Source: Bacillota bacterium (GTDB lineage: Bacteria; Bacillota; Clostridia; Oscillospirales; Ruminococcaceae). Taken from it: DNA of 49,865 nucleotides. Made by a program: the position numbers and the translations under genes. Position 1 is the first letter of the stretch. The number at the start of each line of letters is the position of its first letter. The stretch is from NCBI GenBank assembly GCA_029572815.1, contig JAKPUQ010000069.1, forward strand, positions 1-49,865. Reading direction: 5' to 3'. Below, in pieces: positions 24,664 through 33,230 of this stretch. The notes beneath the pieces were generated by a model, which made no database searches, was not told the DNA's origin, and was given only the letters and a program-made list of their open reading frames with translations.

Positions 24664-25023
24664 ATGGTAGGCTTTGAAAATCATATCGGAAAGATCACTA
24701 TCTCAGAGAATTATCTCACTGAGCTGGTAAAGCACGCTGTCACAGACTGCTTCGGTGTTGCCGATGTTTGCAGCGTCAGCACCTTCCGTTCAGCAGTTTC
24801 CGCTCTCACAGCGGGAAAAGCCTTCAGAAAGAACAAGGGCGTGATGATCCGCACCGATAAGGAGGGCGGTCTCGTTATCGACCTGCATATCAAGGTCACA
24901 TACGGCACCAACATCACTGCCGCTGTAAGCAGCATCACCCACAAGGTCAGCTTCGCGGTCGAAGAGGCTGCAGGAATAGATGTTCACAAGGTCAACGTAT
25001 TCGTTGACGATATGAACGCATAA
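24664..25023 (+). CDS. Asp23/Gls24 (YloU) family envelope-stress protein
   Basis: 119-aa protein with the Asp23 pattern: ENHIGKITISENYLTELVKHAVTDCFGV, the VIDLHIKVTYGTNI strand and VHKVNVFVDDM end. YloU-type members sit directly before the fatty-acid kinase in most Firmicutes, as here. Proposed role at the membrane in envelope or lipid homeostasis; the biochemical activity is unknown. Gap to the next gene is 34 nt. Confidence 0.88.
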   Translation: MVGFENHIGKITISENYLTELVKHAVTDCFGVADVCSVSTFRSAVSALTAGKAFRKNKGVMIRTDKEGGLVIDLHIKVTYGTNITAAVSSITHKVSFAVEEAAGIDVHKVNVFVDDMNA

Positions 25024-25057
25024 GGCATACAGGTATTTAGAATTGGAGGACTTTACT

Positions 25058-26713
25058 GTGATAAACGGTTCAACGCTCAGAGACGCTGTTATCTCCGCTG
25101 CCATCACCATAGCCAACAGGAAGCGTGAGGTCGACGAGCTCAATGTCTACCCCGTTCCCGACGGCGATACAGGAACGAATATGTCCATGACCATCGGCAA
25201 TTCCGTTGCCGAGCTGAAAAGGCTGGACGACAAGGCTCCCGTATCCGAGGTGGCTTCCACGGCGGCTTCGGCTTTTCTGAGAGGAGCAAGAGGAAACTCG
25301 GGCGTTATTCTTTCCCTTATTTTCAGAGGATTTTCAAAGGGACTCTCAGGCTGCACAGAGGCAGGCTGTGAGAACTTCGCAGACGCGCTGCAGTTCGGCG
25401 TAGAGGCAGCATACAAGGCTGTTATGAAGCCCGTTGAGGGAACTATCCTCACCGTAGTCAAGGCTGCGGCTCAGAAGGCAAGGGAGATAGCTCTTGAGAC
25501 CAACGACGAGGTAACCTTCTGGCAGGAGATATGCACCGAGGCTGAGGCTGTTCTCGCCCAGACCACGGAGATGCTCCCCCAGCTGAAAAAGGCAGGAGTA
25601 GTTGACGCAGGCGGCAAGGGTCTGTGCATAATCTTCCGTGCTATGACTGAGGTCTTCGCAGGCGGAGCCATTGCCGAGCCCGATGAGGCTCCTGCTCCCC
25701 AGGAGAACCAGAGCGACTCATTCAGAACGGCTGTAAGCGAATATGACGATGATATCACATTCACCTACTGTACGGAGTTCATGCTGGAGAAGGACGATAA
25801 CTGTCCCGACGTATCCAAGCTCCGCGCTTATCTTGAGACCATCGGCGACTGCGTAGTGGTAGTTGACGACGAGAAGATAATCAAGGTACACGTTCACACC
25901 GATAATCCGGGAAATGCTCTCCAGAAGGGACTTGAATTCGGTCACTTCATCAACGACCCACGCCCCAAAATAGAGAATATGCGTATCCAGCACGAGAACA
26001 AGGTCAAGGACGCAAGAGCTGCCGAGGAGGGGCTTACTCCCGCAGAGCCCGAGAAGGAGTTCGGATTTGTGGCAGTTTCCGCAGGTCACGGCCTGGAGGC
26101 TATGTTCACAGACCTGGGCGCAGACGTTGTGGTAAAGGGCGGTCAGACCATGAACCCCTCCACCGACGATATCCTCCGCGCGATACTGAAAACTCCCGCA
26201 AATACAGTATTCGTGCTTCCAAATAACAAGAATATCATAATGGCAGCCGAGCAGGCTGTAAAGCTCACCGACAGAAAGGTTTGCGTGCTCCAGACCAGGA
26301 CTATCCCCCAGGGTATAGCTGCTATGCTGGCATTTGACGATACACACAGCCTCAACGAGAACCGTATCGACATGACAAAGGCATTCGAGAAGGTCTCAAC
26401 GGGACTTATCACCTTTGCCGCAAGAGACTCCGAGTTTGAGGGTCACCAGATAAAGGAGGGCGAGATACTCGCTCTTGACAACGGCAAGCTCTCATTCACA
26501 GAGCGCGACATCAACAAGGCTACATACAAGCTGGTGAAGAAGCTGGCAAAGGGCGATGTGAGCTATGTAACTCTTATCCACGGCGCAGATGTGCCCGAGG
26601 AGAACGCAGAGGAGCTCCAGAAGTTCATACAGTCCAAGCTCAGCGACAAGATAGAGGTAATGCTGGTAAACGGCGGACAGCCCGTTTACTACTACATCAT
26701 CTCGGTAGAATAA
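25058..26713 (+). CDS. fakA: FakA/YloV fatty acid kinase-like protein (GTG start)
   Basis: 551-aa kinase that with a FakB fatty-acid carrier phosphorylates exogenous fatty acids for lipid synthesis. The N-terminal DhaL domain shows NVYPVPDGDTGTNM (Mg-ATP Asp residues) and LRGARGNSGVILS. The middle and C-terminal FakA domains follow, with the metal-site-like CxxVVVDDEKIIKVHVHTDNPG region and a late HGADVPEE motif. Start placed at GTG 25058 because GGAGG ends 7 nt upstream; a TTG five codons earlier overlaps that site. No fakB is in the window. Length matches the family. Confidence 0.88.
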   Translation: MINGSTLRDAVISAAITIANRKREVDELNVYPVPDGDTGTNMSMTIGNSVAELKRLDDKAPVSEVASTAASAFLRGARGNSGVILSLIFRGFSKGLSGCTEAGCENFADALQFGVEAAYKAVMKPVEGTILTVVKAAAQKAREIALETNDEVTFWQEICTEAEAVLAQTTEMLPQLKKAGVVDAGGKGLCIIFRAMTEVFAGGAIAEPDEAPAPQENQSDSFRTAVSEYDDDITFTYCTEFMLEKDDNCPDVSKLRAYLETIGDCVVVVDDEKIIKVHVHTDNPGNALQKGLEFGHFINDPRPKIENMRIQHENKVKDARAAEEGLTPAEPEKEFGFVAVSAGHGLEAMFTDLGADVVVKGGQTMNPSTDDILRAILKTPANTVFVLPNNKNIIMAAEQAVKLTDRKVCVLQTRTIPQGIAAMLAFDDTHSLNENRIDMTKAFEKVSTGLITFAARDSEFEGHQIKEGEILALDNGKLSFTERDINKATYKLVKKLAKGDVSYVTLIHGADVPEENAEELQKFIQSKLSDKIEVMLVNGGQPVYYYIISVE

Positions 26714-26720
26714 AAACATT

Positions 26721-26749
26721 CCCCGAAGCATTTCAAAAATGCTTCGGGG
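26721..26749 (+). terminator. Terminator of the Asp23-FakA operon
   Basis: 12-bp stem CCCCGAAGCATT/AATGCTTCGGGG with a 5-nt loop followed by CTTTTTTC. The outer stem is the same as in the GH74 terminator at 165-195. Confidence 0.9.
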
Positions 26750-26756
26750 CTTTTTT

Positions 26757-26854
26757 CAGTTGAAAGTTGCGGTGTCGCCTTCGGCGACATTATTTATAAT
26801 GTGAGCGAAGCGAACACATTAACTCTCCACTTTCAACTTTCCACTCTCAACTCT
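26757..26854 (+). repeat. Heptad-armed palindromic repeat, copy D
   Basis: Left arm of two heptads (CAGTTGA AAGTTGC, 26758-26771), core (26772-26820) with GTCGCC/GGCGAC hairpin, palindrome CATTATTTATAATG and GAGCGAAGCGAACACATT, then a right arm of four to five ACTCTCC/ACTTTCA units (26822-26854). Sits immediately after the fakA terminator. Confidence 0.85.
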
Positions 26855-26861
26855 AATAAAA

Positions 26862-26897
26862 AATCCCCCGAGACGAAATAAATCGTTCCGGGGGATT
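26862..26897 (-). terminator. Terminator of the Gld-type operon
   Basis: Stem ATCCCCCG/CGGGGGAT extended by flanking A/T runs on both sides, so it can act in both directions; it lies 11 nt beyond the stop codon of the 93-aa gene. Confidence 0.8.
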
Positions 26898-26907
26898 TTT
26901 TGCATTT

Positions 26908-27189
26908 TTAGCTCTTGAGAGCCTTTTCCAGCCATACGCTGGCAATATCAAGCGCCTCATAGAGACCGCACTCTCTCTCAGCGTTCTTGACAAAAGCCTT
27001 CAGAGGATTCGGCTCATTGGTGTCCATCTGGACAACTCTCACCTTTGAGGTGACCTGCTCGCCGTTCTCCTCCTTTGTCTCAAGTATCTGAATGAAGATA
27101 ACAAAGGGATCTGACATATAACCGTAATATATCTGGTTGCCGTTTCTTACCAGAGGGTAGCCCTTGTATGTGTTGAATTTCTCGCTCAT
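26908..27189 (-). CDS. Conserved-looking 93-aa protein of unknown function
   Basis: Small soluble protein with no recognised domain: beta-rich first half (YPLVRNGNQIYYGYMSDPFVIFIQIL) and a helical C-terminus. Excellent AAGGAGG ribosome site. It follows the DUF4340 gene by 20 nt and precedes the operon terminator, so it is probably the last gene of the exporter operon. Confidence 0.72.
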   Translation of the reverse strand: MSEKFNTYKGYPLVRNGNQIYYGYMSDPFVIFIQILETKEENGEQVTSKVRVVQMDTNEPNPLKAFVKNAERECGLYEALDIASVWLEKALKS

Positions 27190-27209
27190 TATTTACCTCC
27201 TTGGGGATA

Positions 27210-28724
27210 TTACCAGGTTTTGATGTAGTCCTCTCCTGTGTCTATTCTCTTTATATTATCTATGAGGGTGTTCACATAAGACTTAGTGCAGTAATACTTG
27301 CTCTCGCCGTTTACAACGATGAGTGAACGCATTACCGAATCGTCATAGAAATCGAAGGTGTCTGTTCTTCCCGAATAGGAATCCTTTATGGTCACTGAAG
27401 CCGCAGGCTCTCCCTCGGGAACGGGAACGCCAAGAGCAAATTCCTCACCGTTAGTGCTTACCAGGAAGGAATAGAAAAGTCTGTAGCGCTCTGTATCGAA
27501 ATCATCGCCATTCTTCTTTACAACATAATCGGCAGCTGTAGCCGAATCGGGATCCTCCACATCATCCTTGAGGGAAATGGTGAAGTCCTGCTTTATGCCG
27601 CCGCCGCTTGCGGTCAGCTCGGTGATGTTCCATACATAATTGGTTATCAGCAGTCTTGAGCTGATGTCGATAGGCTGAACAGTCAGCCACTTTGCGTTTT
27701 CGGCGGAGATAATGTATATCACCTTTCCGCCCTCAAGCATACCGTAGCTGCACTTGCTGCCGCTCTCGTCGGTGAATATCTCACTGAGGAGCAGCACATA
27801 GGTATTGCCGTCATCACATTCCATAGTCACCTTGCAGAATGGGTCGCTGAGACCTGCCTCTGCGATGTCTGCCTCTGTGCAGTGAAGTGCATATATGTCC
27901 GAGGCCTTGAGGCCGAACATACCGTCTGTAATATCTGTTGACTTCTCGATAGCGAGGTAGCTCTCCACAGGCTCGACCATGATATGCGTAGCAGTTGTGC
28001 CGCCTGATTTGCCGCTCTCGCTTGCCTTGTCATAAACAAGGAGCATATCGTTTTCCATGTCACTGCGCTCTATCCTGACGCTGTTTATAATCGGATAGTC
28101 CTCATCGGAGGGCTTTGCCAGGACAGTTTTCTCTATGAGCTCCTTGTTGGTCTTTGAGTAGTTGGCAACTGTAGACTGATTTACCGTATATACGTCATTG
28201 CTGCCCTCCACGCGGAAGTAGGCCGTATCCTTTGAGGGAGTGATGTCGCCCACATAGAACTTCACCTTATTGCCGGATTCATAGGTGAACTCCACCGTAG
28301 CCTTAGGCTGTGCGAGACCGTACTTTTCCAGGTCTGTGCAGTCATGGGCTATAAGGCTCTGAGCCTGTATGCCGTTGCCGTTGTTGATGAGAGTTCCCAC
28401 AACAGAGGTATTCACATCAAGGTCCTTGTAGTCCTTGAGGGTATAGGTAGCGCCGGCGCCGCTTTCATCGGGAGCGTCCTTCATTACCACCTTCAGCTCA
28501 TCGTCGGCATTTGTGACGAGAGCCTCTTTTACGACGCCTGTTTCACCGTTGTCGCTGACGAGGACAGTTCCCTGCCCCTCAGCCTCGGTAGCCAGCAGCA
28601 GTGATGAGCTGCTGCCTTCTCCGCCTCCCTCCTCGGGAGTAAGCTTCATATAGGCATATCCGCCGCCCAGCATCGCCACAAGGAGGGCGCTGAGAGCGAT
28701 AATGCCCTTAGCCTGTTTTTTCAT
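27210..28724 (-). CDS. DUF4340 membrane-anchored protein of Gld-type exporter
   Basis: 504 aa. One N-terminal membrane segment (about 6-28), then a large extracytoplasmic region with repeated DUF4340 beta-units (YGLAQPKATVEFTYESGNKVKFYVGD, and AGLSDPFCKVTM...YVLLLSE). The DUF4340 family is regularly encoded next to GldG-like ABC auxiliary proteins; its biochemical role is unknown. Start codon overlaps the upstream stop (ATGA). Confidence 0.82.
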   Translation of the reverse strand: MKKQAKGIIALSALLVAMLGGGYAYMKLTPEEGGGEGSSSSLLLATEAEGQGTVLVSDNGETGVVKEALVTNADDELKVVMKDAPDESGAGATYTLKDYKDLDVNTSVVGTLINNGNGIQAQSLIAHDCTDLEKYGLAQPKATVEFTYESGNKVKFYVGDITPSKDTAYFRVEGSNDVYTVNQSTVANYSKTNKELIEKTVLAKPSDEDYPIINSVRIERSDMENDMLLVYDKASESGKSGGTTATHIMVEPVESYLAIEKSTDITDGMFGLKASDIYALHCTEADIAEAGLSDPFCKVTMECDDGNTYVLLLSEIFTDESGSKCSYGMLEGGKVIYIISAENAKWLTVQPIDISSRLLITNYVWNITELTASGGGIKQDFTISLKDDVEDPDSATAADYVVKKNGDDFDTERYRLFYSFLVSTNGEEFALGVPVPEGEPAASVTIKDSYSGRTDTFDFYDDSVMRSLIVVNGESKYYCTKSYVNTLIDNIKRIDTGEDYIKTW

Positions 28725-30361
28725 TTATTTCGTCTCCTTAAAAGTACTATTACGCCCACAGCTGCAATGATGAAGGGTATGATCCATACAACTGTCACAT
28801 ATATCTTCTTGAGCTGAGGTGCAGTGGGAGCTATAAATGAACTCTGGAGATTTTTGTCTGCGATGACAACGCCCTTCTCCTTGCCTGTCATGTTGTTGAC
28901 TATGCCCAGGAGCACGCTTGCGTTGTTTACCGATGATGTCTGCTGTAAGAAGTTCTGGTCAGCCAGTGTAGGTGAACCCAGAACGAGGAGGCTGCTGGTA
29001 TATACCGCAAAATCCTCCGAGTGCTGCTTCTGTGAAAGGAGAACAACGTCTCTCTCTCCCTTTTCGCCGTATTCGGGCTCATCCTGTGTGATGTCTGCTG
29101 AATAGGACTCAGCTGATGACTTGAGCACTTCTTTTACGATAGCCTCATTGTTCTTTGTTATAGGTGTGAGCTCTCTTGTATACTGAGAGATGATGGGAAG
29201 TCTGTCATTGGGCAGAGTTCCTACAGTCTCGCTGTCGCTTACCGAGACGATGATGTTTGAGGGACTGTTGCCCACAGCATTGGTCTCGTCGAGAATGATG
29301 TTATTCTCTACCTTTATGCTCCAGTCGGCGAGGAATTCGTCGATATTGGGGAGATTTGTCTTTGAGACATCGGGAGCGTAGATCATGTTCCTGTCATACT
29401 TTCCGCCGTTGTAGAGGAAGTCGCTGAACTTCTTGATTATATCCTCTGTAAAGTCAACGGAGGGAGCAAGGAGAACTACCATATCGTAATCCTCGGGGCT
29501 TATCTCGTCCTGAGCAATGTCAATATCGGTGCAGTCATAGCCGTTCTTTGTGAGGAGCTCCTTCTCGAAGGATTCGGCATATCCGCCGTAGCCCTGCTCA
29601 TCATAAACAGCGATGTTGTTCATGGTCTTAACGAATGCCACCTTTACGGGGTGTGCGTCTGTAACGCTTGTGATAGCTGAGGTAAGTGTGCTCTCACCTG
29701 TGAATAAGAACTTGAGCTGCTGGCTCTGCATAGCGACCTGGTCAACAGTCATCATATTATTTACTTCGTTGGCGTCCAGAACTCTTACTCTGTCGCCGCA
29801 AGCGATAACGATGCTTCCGCGCTGGATATCGCCGTTATAATTCTTCTTGAACTTTGCAACAGCATCGGGATCCTTGTCAAGGTCAACATACTTTACGTTT
29901 ATGCCGCCCTTACCCTGCTGAGCGTAAACGGAATACTTGTCCAGGAGCTCTGGGATCATATCGTAGGGGATCTCTGTGGGCACGCCGTAGCCGCCTGTGT
30001 AATAGCTCTCCCAGTAATTTCTGAGGGCTGTAAAGTAATCCTTTTCGCTGGTAACAACTACCTCAACGTCCTTGTCCAGAGCCTTTACGGCATTTATGGA
30101 CTCGTCGGTGAGCTCATATCTGTTGTCGGGGGTGATATCTATCTTGACGGGTGAACGCTTTGCAACAACATTCACCATGATGTTGAGGATAACGACCACT
30201 GCAATAACGAGAGCGATGATCACATAGAACATTGCGCCGTACTTGAGCTTTCTGTGCTTGTCGGGGGCCTTCACGGAAGCAGCCTCAACATCTGCTGCTT
30301 CATCGACGGTCTTTTTTACGGTCTCTTCGGCCTTTTTGCTGTCGATCTCTTTTTTACTCAT
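28721..30361 (-). CDS. GldG-like ABC transporter auxiliary protein
   Basis: 546 aa from the ATG behind AAGGAAGG; a TTG three codons earlier is less likely. A charged cytoplasmic N-terminus of about 45 residues is followed by one membrane helix, a long extracytoplasmic ABC_transp_aux (GldG) domain, and a C-terminal membrane helix (VVWIIPFIIAAVGVIVLL) ending in basic residues. In Bacteroidetes GldG works with GldA and GldF; in Firmicutes such systems are uncharacterised exporters. Part of a four-gene set with ATPase and permease upstream. Confidence 0.85.
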   Translation of the reverse strand: MSKKEIDSKKAEETVKKTVDEAADVEAASVKAPDKHRKLKYGAMFYVIIALVIAVVVILNIMVNVVAKRSPVKIDITPDNRYELTDESINAVKALDKDVEVVVTSEKDYFTALRNYWESYYTGGYGVPTEIPYDMIPELLDKYSVYAQQGKGGINVKYVDLDKDPDAVAKFKKNYNGDIQRGSIVIACGDRVRVLDANEVNNMMTVDQVAMQSQQLKFLFTGESTLTSAITSVTDAHPVKVAFVKTMNNIAVYDEQGYGGYAESFEKELLTKNGYDCTDIDIAQDEISPEDYDMVVLLAPSVDFTEDIIKKFSDFLYNGGKYDRNMIYAPDVSKTNLPNIDEFLADWSIKVENNIILDETNAVGNSPSNIIVSVSDSETVGTLPNDRLPIISQYTRELTPITKNNEAIVKEVLKSSAESYSADITQDEPEYGEKGERDVVLLSQKQHSEDFAVYTSSLLVLGSPTLADQNFLQQTSSVNNASVLLGIVNNMTGKEKGVVIADKNLQSSFIAPTAPQLKKIYVTVVWIIPFIIAAVGVIVLLRRRNK

Positions 30362-30390
30362 CTGTATCAAAACCTTCCTTTCCTGTTAGA

Positions 30391-31110
30391 TCAGCTCCAG
30401 CGTCTCTTCTCAAGCACCTTGACGGTGAAGAAGTTGAAGAGGAAGGCTGCACTGATGAAGAAAACGATGCTGGGAAGGCTGAATACTCCCCTTGTGAACT
30501 CAACGTATCTTGAATAGAACGCAAGCTTTGATACCACGAAGTATATTGCCTTCTTGAACTTGCCGCCGTTTTCAAAGTTTGAAACAAGCATCTCGGAAAG
30601 GTAGATGACGAACAGCAGTACCAGGCTGACCACTGCAGATGCCATCTGGCTCTCGGTCAGTGAGGATACGAACAGTCCCACGGCGATGAATGCAGCGCCG
30701 AGGAATATCATTGCAACGTAGTTGCCTATGAGAGGAGTCCATACCACATCGCCCAGATAATTGAGTATGAAAGCGTAGATGAACACTACAGACTCGGCAA
30801 TGATGAACAGTGTAAGAGCTGCGAAATACTTGCCGAGAACGATGTCCCACAGACTTATGGGAGCTGTAAGGAGTCCCTGGTCTGTCCTGTTCTTCTTCTC
30901 CTCACTGAGGAGCTTCATTGTGAGAACGGGGATAAGGAACATAACGATATAGAACATTGAACTGAACAGTGCCGAGGTATCAGTGGTGGCATTGCCTACG
31001 ACTCCGTTATAGAAGAATATACCCGATACGAGCCAGAACACAGCAAGAAATACATATGCCACGCCCGATGTAAAGAATGCGCCCATTTCGCGCCTGTAGA
31101 TAGCCAGCAT
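30391..31110 (-). CDS. ABC-2 type permease, GldF-like
   Basis: 239-aa inner-membrane protein with about six hydrophobic segments. It begins MLAIYRREMGAFFTSGVAYVF, typical of the ABC-2/GldF N-terminus where an amphipathic helix precedes the first span. Conserved charged stretch LLSEEKKNRTDQGLLTAPIS after the second span. Forms the channel with the preceding ATPase; its start overlaps the ATPase stop as TAATG. Confidence 0.88.
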   Translation of the reverse strand: MLAIYRREMGAFFTSGVAYVFLAVFWLVSGIFFYNGVVGNATTDTSALFSSMFYIVMFLIPVLTMKLLSEEKKNRTDQGLLTAPISLWDIVLGKYFAALTLFIIAESVVFIYAFILNYLGDVVWTPLIGNYVAMIFLGAAFIAVGLFVSSLTESQMASAVVSLVLLFVIYLSEMLVSNFENGGKFKKAIYFVVSKLAFYSRYVEFTRGVFSLPSIVFFISAAFLFNFFTVKVLEKRRWS

Positions 31111-32237
31111 TATTCCTCACCTCCGTTATTGTCTTCGCTGTCATCGGAAACGATGCTGTCGCCGTCTCCGTCATCTTCCTTGTCATCGTCCTCCTGAACG
31201 GCTTTGATCTTGCCGTTTTCAGAGCGCTTTATCTCGATCCTGGGCTTCTTTGACTTGCCGCCCTTTTCAGAGGCAGAGCTTTCAAGGTTCTCGCCCATGG
31301 TGATCTTGAGGAAGATGTCCTCGAGGGTGAGGTCTGAGAGCTGGAGCATAAGGATATTCCAGCCTTTTTCTGCACAGAGCTTATTGATGTCGCGGCGGAC
31401 ATCTGTCTTGCCATCGGTCTCAACGTCGTAATCGTAGATGCCCTTTTCGCGCTCCATATCAGCACGGACGTACTTGACGCCGCTGATGTTCCTGATAGCC
31501 TCTGCAATGATGCGCTTGTCATCAGCGGAGTGCTCGGGGCCCTCGATACGGAGAGTCATCTTATGCTCATTGGTTATCTTCTTTGCTATCTCGTCGGCAG
31601 TACCGTCGGCAGCAACCTCTCCCCTGTTGATAATGATTATCCTGTCGCAGACAGCCTGTATCTCAGGAAGGATATGAGAAGAAAGGATAACTGTATGTCT
31701 CTTGCCCAGCTTCTTGATAAGGCTTCTTATCTCGATTATCTGGCTTGGGTCGAGACCAACTGTGGGCTCGTCGAGAATGAGCACAGGGGGATTGTTGATA
31801 AGAGCCTGTGCCATACCCACTCTCTGTCTGTAACCTTTTGAAAGGTTCTTGATAAGTCTTCCTCTTACGTCCTGTATCTTGCAGAGATTGCAGACGTCCT
31901 TGAGGTGAGCTTTTCTGGGCAGCTTGCACTTTTTAAGGTCGTACATGAAGCTGAGATAGGCGTCAACGGTCATATCCACATAAAGGGGCGGTATCTCGGG
32001 GAGATAGCCGATATTTGCCTTGGCCTTCTTGGGGTCCTCAAGGATATCTGTGCCGTCGATGAGAACAGCGCCCGAGGTGGACGAGATATATCCCGTCAGC
32101 ATATTCATGGTGGTGGATTTTCCCGCGCCGTTAGATCCGAGAAAGCCGAGTATCTCGCCTTTTTCGACCTTGAAGCTGATATTGTTTACGGCAAGCTTGT
32201 CGCCGTACATCTTAGTAAGGTTCCTGACCTCTATCAT
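31110..32237 (-). CDS. ABC transporter ATP-binding protein, GldA-like
   Basis: 375 aa. Walker A GSNGAGKST (about 36-44), Q-loop region GYLPEIPPLY, signature NLSKGYRQRVGMAQAL, Walker B VLILDEPTVGLD, H-loop SSHIL: a complete ABC-2 ATPase. From about residue 220 there is a regulatory C-terminal domain and then an acidic low-complexity tail of about 60 residues rich in Asp, Glu and Lys. That tail is unusual for the family and may serve as an interaction or solubility segment. First gene of the operon; ribosome site AAGGAGGG. Confidence 0.9.
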   Translation of the reverse strand: MIEVRNLTKMYGDKLAVNNISFKVEKGEILGFLGSNGAGKSTTMNMLTGYISSTSGAVLIDGTDILEDPKKAKANIGYLPEIPPLYVDMTVDAYLSFMYDLKKCKLPRKAHLKDVCNLCKIQDVRGRLIKNLSKGYRQRVGMAQALINNPPVLILDEPTVGLDPSQIIEIRSLIKKLGKRHTVILSSHILPEIQAVCDRIIIINRGEVAADGTADEIAKKITNEHKMTLRIEGPEHSADDKRIIAEAIRNISGVKYVRADMEREKGIYDYDVETDGKTDVRRDINKLCAEKGWNILMLQLSDLTLEDIFLKITMGENLESSASEKGGKSKKPRIEIKRSENGKIKAVQEDDDKEDDGDGDSIVSDDSEDNNGGEE

Positions 32238-32347
32238 TGGGTTTTACCCTCCTTATTGCGTATGTTGCGGCATGAGCCGCTTATATTCACAGCTTTTACT
32301 ATGGTAATACCTGTATGTGATAACAGAGTGAAAGCAGTGCGAATTTT

Positions 32348-33226
32348 TTACAATATATTCAGAGCCGCTTCCATATCGCGGTTGATCTGCTCCCTGAGCT
32401 CCTCAAGGGAGGAGAACTTCATCTCGGGACGGATGAACCGCAGCAGCAAAACTCTCAGCGGACTTCCGTAAAGGTCTCCCGAAAATCCGTGTATATAGGT
32501 CTCGGCAAGGGGAGCTCCCCCGTAGTTCACGGTGGGCTTCATGCCGATGTCTGTCATTGATGGGAATGATTTCCCGTCTATATGTGTGACCGAGGCGTAA
32601 ACGCCGTATGCGGGGACCTGCTGTTCCTCGTCAAAGAGCTGGTTTGCCGTAGGGAAGCCGATAGTGCGTCCCAGCTGAGCGCCGCGGCTGACAGTTTTCA
32701 TAATGGTGTATGGACTGCCTAAAAGGGTGTTCGCCCTTTCGATGCTGCCATCCGCCAGAAGTCTGCGTATAAGCGATGAAGAAACTCTCTCGTCTCCGCA
32801 GAGGACGTCCTCAACGGTCTCAACGCGGAAGCCGTATCTCTCGCCGAAGCTTCTCAGCTCAGTAATGCCGCAGGAGGCTCCCTTGCCGAAGCGGAAGTCA
32901 TTGCCGCAGCACACGAATGCAGCATTCAGCTCTCCGCAGAGTATCCTCTCCGCGAATTCGGCACCGTCCATGCCGCATATATCCGCGAAGGGCGGTGAGT
33001 ATATACGCTCGATGCCGCACTCCCCGGTGAGGATAGCAGCCTTTTCGTCGTCGCCGTAGATAAAGCCGCCTGCGCCCTTTTTTGCCGCACTCTGCGACGG
33101 AAAGGTAAAGGCACAGGGCATAAGTCCCTGCTGCTTCTGCTCCGAAGCCGCCTTCAGCACGGCTCTGTGTCCCAGGTGGACGCCGTCGAAAAGCCCCAGA
33201 GCGACAGCGGAATACTTCTTCTCCAC
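32348..33226 (-). CDS. ribF: Bifunctional riboflavin kinase / FAD synthetase
   Basis: 292-aa enzyme making FMN and FAD. The N-terminal nucleotidyltransferase domain has GLFDGVHLGH and late SSSLIRRLL; the C-terminal kinase domain has GRTIGFPTAN and TVNYGG. Complete. It starts at GTG 33226, five bases after the truB stop, with only a weak GGGGTGA ribosome site, so translation is probably coupled. Last gene of the translation operon, a common truB-ribF pairing in Firmicutes. Confidence 0.94.
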   Translation of the reverse strand: MEKKYSAVALGLFDGVHLGHRAVLKAASEQKQQGLMPCAFTFPSQSAAKKGAGGFIYGDDEKAAILTGECGIERIYSPPFADICGMDGAEFAERILCGELNAAFVCCGNDFRFGKGASCGITELRSFGERYGFRVETVEDVLCGDERVSSSLIRRLLADGSIERANTLLGSPYTIMKTVSRGAQLGRTIGFPTANQLFDEEQQVPAYGVYASVTHIDGKSFPSMTDIGMKPTVNYGGAPLAETYIHGFSGDLYGSPLRVLLLRFIRPEMKFSSLEELREQINRDMEAALNIL

Positions 33227-33230
33227 GCCG

